This document shows, in pieces, positions 5,313 to 7,343 of a stretch of DNA of 7,343 nt. Below the pieces are notes generated by a model that saw only the letters and a list, made by a program, of their open reading frames with translations, did not search any database and was not told the origin of the DNA. The stretch is from assembly GCA_043789035.1 (NCBI GenBank), contig JAYWIG010000308.1:1-7343 (forward strand). The letters run 5' to 3'. The position numbers and the translations under genes are program-made. Position 1 is the stretch's first letter; each line of letters begins with the position of its first letter. Source of the stretch: JAYWIG01 sp043789035. Lineage in GTDB: Bacteria > Pseudomonadota > Gammaproteobacteria > Burkholderiales > Burkholderiaceae_E.

Positions 5313-6662
5313 AACTAGGCGAGCTCCACCTAATGCGGAATCCTCGATGACTAAGACCGCATTGTGCAAGAGCACCACTTCACTAACAATGGCTAGGCCA
5401 AGCCCTGAACCATTTGCCCAATTTTCAGGTGTAGAACTTGCACCCCTAACGAAAGGAGCTAGCACGGCCTCTCGCTCGTTTTCGGGAATGCCAGGGCCTG
5501 AATCATCAATGGCTATTTGTTTTGCACTTGGGTTCACACTCAAGATCACCTGCCCGCCTTGCGGTGTATAGCAAAAAGCGTTGTCAATTAAATTGCGCAC
5601 CATTTCACCTATCAACGTGGTGTCGGCTTTATGCATCCATGTGGGCTGCCGCAAATCGAGGGCGAAATCAATATTTTTTTCCAATGCAACTGATGAAGTA
5701 TCGACTGCCACTAACTCGGTCAGATGGCATAGATCAACAATCTCGAATGTCGAGCTTACCGTTGAAGACTCTGCTCTGGCCAACGATAGCAACTGTGTAA
5801 CTAGGCGGCTAGTGCGTTCAGAAATTGCTTTTAATCGAGCAATCGCAGCCTCTTTCTCCGCTGGCGAAGAAAGCCGTGAGATAAGTTGGCTTTCGTTTAA
5901 GATCGCTGCAACGGGTGTTCGGAGTTGGTGTGCAGCGTCGGCAATAAAACGGCGCTGCGCAGTCATTGCAAGGTCTAGTCGATTCAATAAGCCATTTACT
6001 CCGTCTAAAAAAGGTTCAAGCTCCACAGGCAATTCGGACTTAGCCAGCGGGATTGGGTCCAGCCGATCGGCACTGCGCTGCGCCAACATTGATTGAATTT
6101 GTGCCAATGGCTTTGTCACATACGCTAAACCGTAGGCCACCAAGAAACCTGCCATGAGTAAAATCAGCGCTTGTGGAATCGCCTCGAATAACACAATGTT
6201 TCGAACCAATGCGTCATCTTCCGCACGGTTGTGGGCTAAAACGATGATTTCCTTAGCGCTGGCGCTCACCTCGATCATGCGATATAAAACGCCATCGATA
6301 AAAACGTTAGATCGCGCCACGTTATCAGAACTTGACTGAAGGAAAGTCGGGTGTCGGGCAGCTTCAACTAGTTCATCATCACCGGATAACTTGACCCATT
6401 GCGAATCAACAATCGCATAGCGATATGGGCTAAGGTTACTTGCGCTTAACCACCGCAATGTCTCGGCAGACGGGAATTCTTGCGGCTTACCCTTTTTCTT
6501 CGCTTCTTGCCATTCGGTGTTTAATAGCGTAGATATAGAAAGCAACCGGCCGTCGTGGGATTTATCGACACTTGCCCTCGCCGCAAAAAACGTCGCGCCA
6601 AAACTTACCAGCCAGACAAAAACGAGCGGCGCCAGCATCCATTCAAAAAAACGAACAACCAT
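5298..6662 (-). CDS. Sensor histidine kinase, TctE/QseC-like
   Basis: An inner-membrane sensor kinase of 454 aa, partner of the response regulator at 6662-7342. Numbering is from the ATG at 6662. TM1 is about 8-28, followed by a periplasmic sensor region of about 125 residues resembling the N-terminal domain of TctE-type kinases. TM2 is about 156-179 and a HAMP linker runs about 180-230. The H box is FIADAAHQLRTP with phosphorylated His245, the N box is RNLIDNAF with Asn361, the G1 box is DDSGPGIP from 386, and the G2 box is GSGLGL (418-423). All catalytic motifs look intact. A TTG one codon upstream could also be read as start, but ATG sharing its A with the regulator's TGA (TGATG) is the better choice and implies translational coupling. 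TctE relatives sense tricarboxylates; the ligand here is unknown, and no tctCBA transporter genes are visible. Confidence 0.92.
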   Translation of the reverse strand: MVVRFFEWMLAPLVFVWLVSFGATFFAARASVDKSHDGRLLSISTLLNTEWQEAKKKGKPQEFPSAETLRWLSASNLSPYRYAIVDSQWVKLSGDDELVEAARHPTFLQSSSDNVARSNVFIDGVLYRMIEVSASAKEIIVLAHNRAEDDALVRNIVLFEAIPQALILLMAGFLVAYGLAYVTKPLAQIQSMLAQRSADRLDPIPLAKSELPVELEPFLDGVNGLLNRLDLAMTAQRRFIADAAHQLRTPVAAILNESQLISRLSSPAEKEAAIARLKAISERTSRLVTQLLSLARAESSTVSSTFEIVDLCHLTELVAVDTSSVALEKNIDFALDLRQPTWMHKADTTLIGEMVRNLIDNAFCYTPQGGQVILSVNPSAKQIAIDDSGPGIPENEREAVLAPFVRGASSTPENWANGSGLGLAIVSEVVLLHNAVLVIEDSALGGARLVVSFR

Positions 6663-7342
6663 CAACCCACACTTCGATCTAAGCAGTAACCGAGGCCTCT
6701 AAGCGTTTTCACATTAATGCCGATAGGCGCAAGTTTTTTACGAACTCGATGGATATAAACTTCGATGGCGTTAGTCGTAATATTTGCTTCCATCGACTCT
6801 AGGCTACTTTGAATTTGCTCTTTGTTCACCGGCCGCCCTGCTCTGAGCACCAGCAATTCAAGCACTGCAAACTCTCGATCTGAAAAGTCGATCACAGCGC
6901 CTTCTACCAAGGCTTTTCTTGCTACCAGATCGAGCTTTAAGCGCCCATGTTGCACTAGGTTACTCGCGGCTCCAGTTCTGCGTCGAATGAGCGCTCGAAC
7001 TCTAGCCAACAATTCGTCGAGCATGAATGGTTTAACCAAGTAGTCGTCTGCACCAGCATCTAATCCAGTTACGCGATCTCGCAGGCTATCCATTGCTGTC
7101 ACGATCAAAACCGGAAGGAGCAGATCCGCAGCTTGTTCTTTCCTTAACGTGGTTAAAAAACTTAATCCGCTTGCATCGGGTAAACCAATATCGAGAATCA
7201 CCAAATCAAAATCGGCTTGAGCAATGGCCAAATGGGCAGCGTTACAGGTCTGCACCCAGTCAACCAAGTAACGTTCGGCTACCAAACTAGCTTTAAGGCT
7301 AACTCCGAGGTTTAAATCATCTTCAATAAGCAAAATTCGCAT
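6662..7342 (-). CDS. OmpR/PhoB-family response regulator, TctD/QseB-like
   Basis: A 226-aa cytoplasmic transcription factor activated by phosphorylation. The receiver domain (1-115) has the acidic pocket E7/D8/D9, phosphoacceptor Asp51 in VILDIGLPD, Thr82 and Lys104 (DDYLVKPF). The winged-helix DNA-binding domain (about 129-222) has the characteristic DREFAVLELLVLRAGRPVNKEQI region and the C-terminal VYIHRVRKKL...IKTLRGLGY-type recognition end (here VKTLRGLGYCL). Length and motifs match TctD/QseB/PmrA-type regulators. The MRILLIEDD start is the normal family start, so the gene is almost certainly complete, though it begins one base from the window edge and its promoter and ribosome site lie outside. 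Its stop overlaps the kinase start by one base. The probable target is the repeat array at 5275-5312. Confidence 0.93.
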   Translation of the reverse strand: MRILLIEDDLNLGVSLKASLVAERYLVDWVQTCNAAHLAIAQADFDLVILDIGLPDASGLSFLTTLRKEQAADLLLPVLIVTAMDSLRDRVTGLDAGADDYLVKPFMLDELLARVRALIRRRTGAASNLVQHGRLKLDLVARKALVEGAVIDFSDREFAVLELLVLRAGRPVNKEQIQSSLESMEANITTNAIEVYIHRVRKKLAPIGINVKTLRGLGYCLDRSVG

Positions 7343-7343
7343 C

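Noticed and set aside
5581..6096. Plus-strand ORF of 171 aa opposite the sensor kinase
   Set aside because: It is antisense to intact kinase motifs, with no recognisable domain. Shadow reading frame.

Overview
The window looks like chromosomal DNA from an aerobic anoxygenic phototrophic proteobacterium, most likely a betaproteobacterium of the Burkholderiales type. Three things suggest this: a bacteriochlorophyll-type magnesium chelatase H subunit (bchH), a TctD/TctE-like two-component system beside an MHS-family transporter, and moderate GC. The assignment is inference from gene content; there is no rRNA or other phylogenetic marker here. I see no tRNA, rRNA, CRISPR array, insertion sequence or integrase, and no gene-free stretch longer than about 170 bases.

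Left part (1-2489): the first 784 codons of bchH run leftward off the window edge. bchH starts its transcription unit here. Just upstream is a perfect 18-bp palindrome (2384-2401) of the TGT-N12-ACA form bound by the PpsR/CrtJ repressors of photosynthesis genes. It contains a consensus -35 (TTGACA), spaced 17 bp from a plausible -10. This promoter would put the transcription start almost on the bchH ATG.

Middle part (2490-3396): a divergent DUF3237-family gene of unknown function meets, tail to tail, a small lipoprotein gene rich in Pro, Val and Tyr. The visible photosynthesis content stops at bchH, so this looks like an edge of the photosynthesis gene cluster.

Right part (3336-7342), all on the minus strand, is one coherent transport module. 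In order of transcription it holds an OmpR-type response regulator, its overlapping sensor kinase, a 69-nt gap, a 560-aa MHS-type major facilitator with an unusual ~120-residue periplasmic insert, and a 47-aa single-membrane-span protein missed by ordinary ORF length cutoffs. A 10-bp perfect hairpin follows. The gap before the transporter, together with the end of the kinase gene, carries four CTTA(C/A) direct repeats at an exact 11-bp period. That geometry is typical of tandem OmpR/PhoB-family regulator sites and is close to the PmrA/QseB box layout (CTTAAG-N5-CTTAAG). The inferred circuit is that the kinase senses an external, probably carboxylate-like, compound, the regulator binds the repeats, and the transporter plus its small partner are induced. 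The substrate cannot be read from the sequence.
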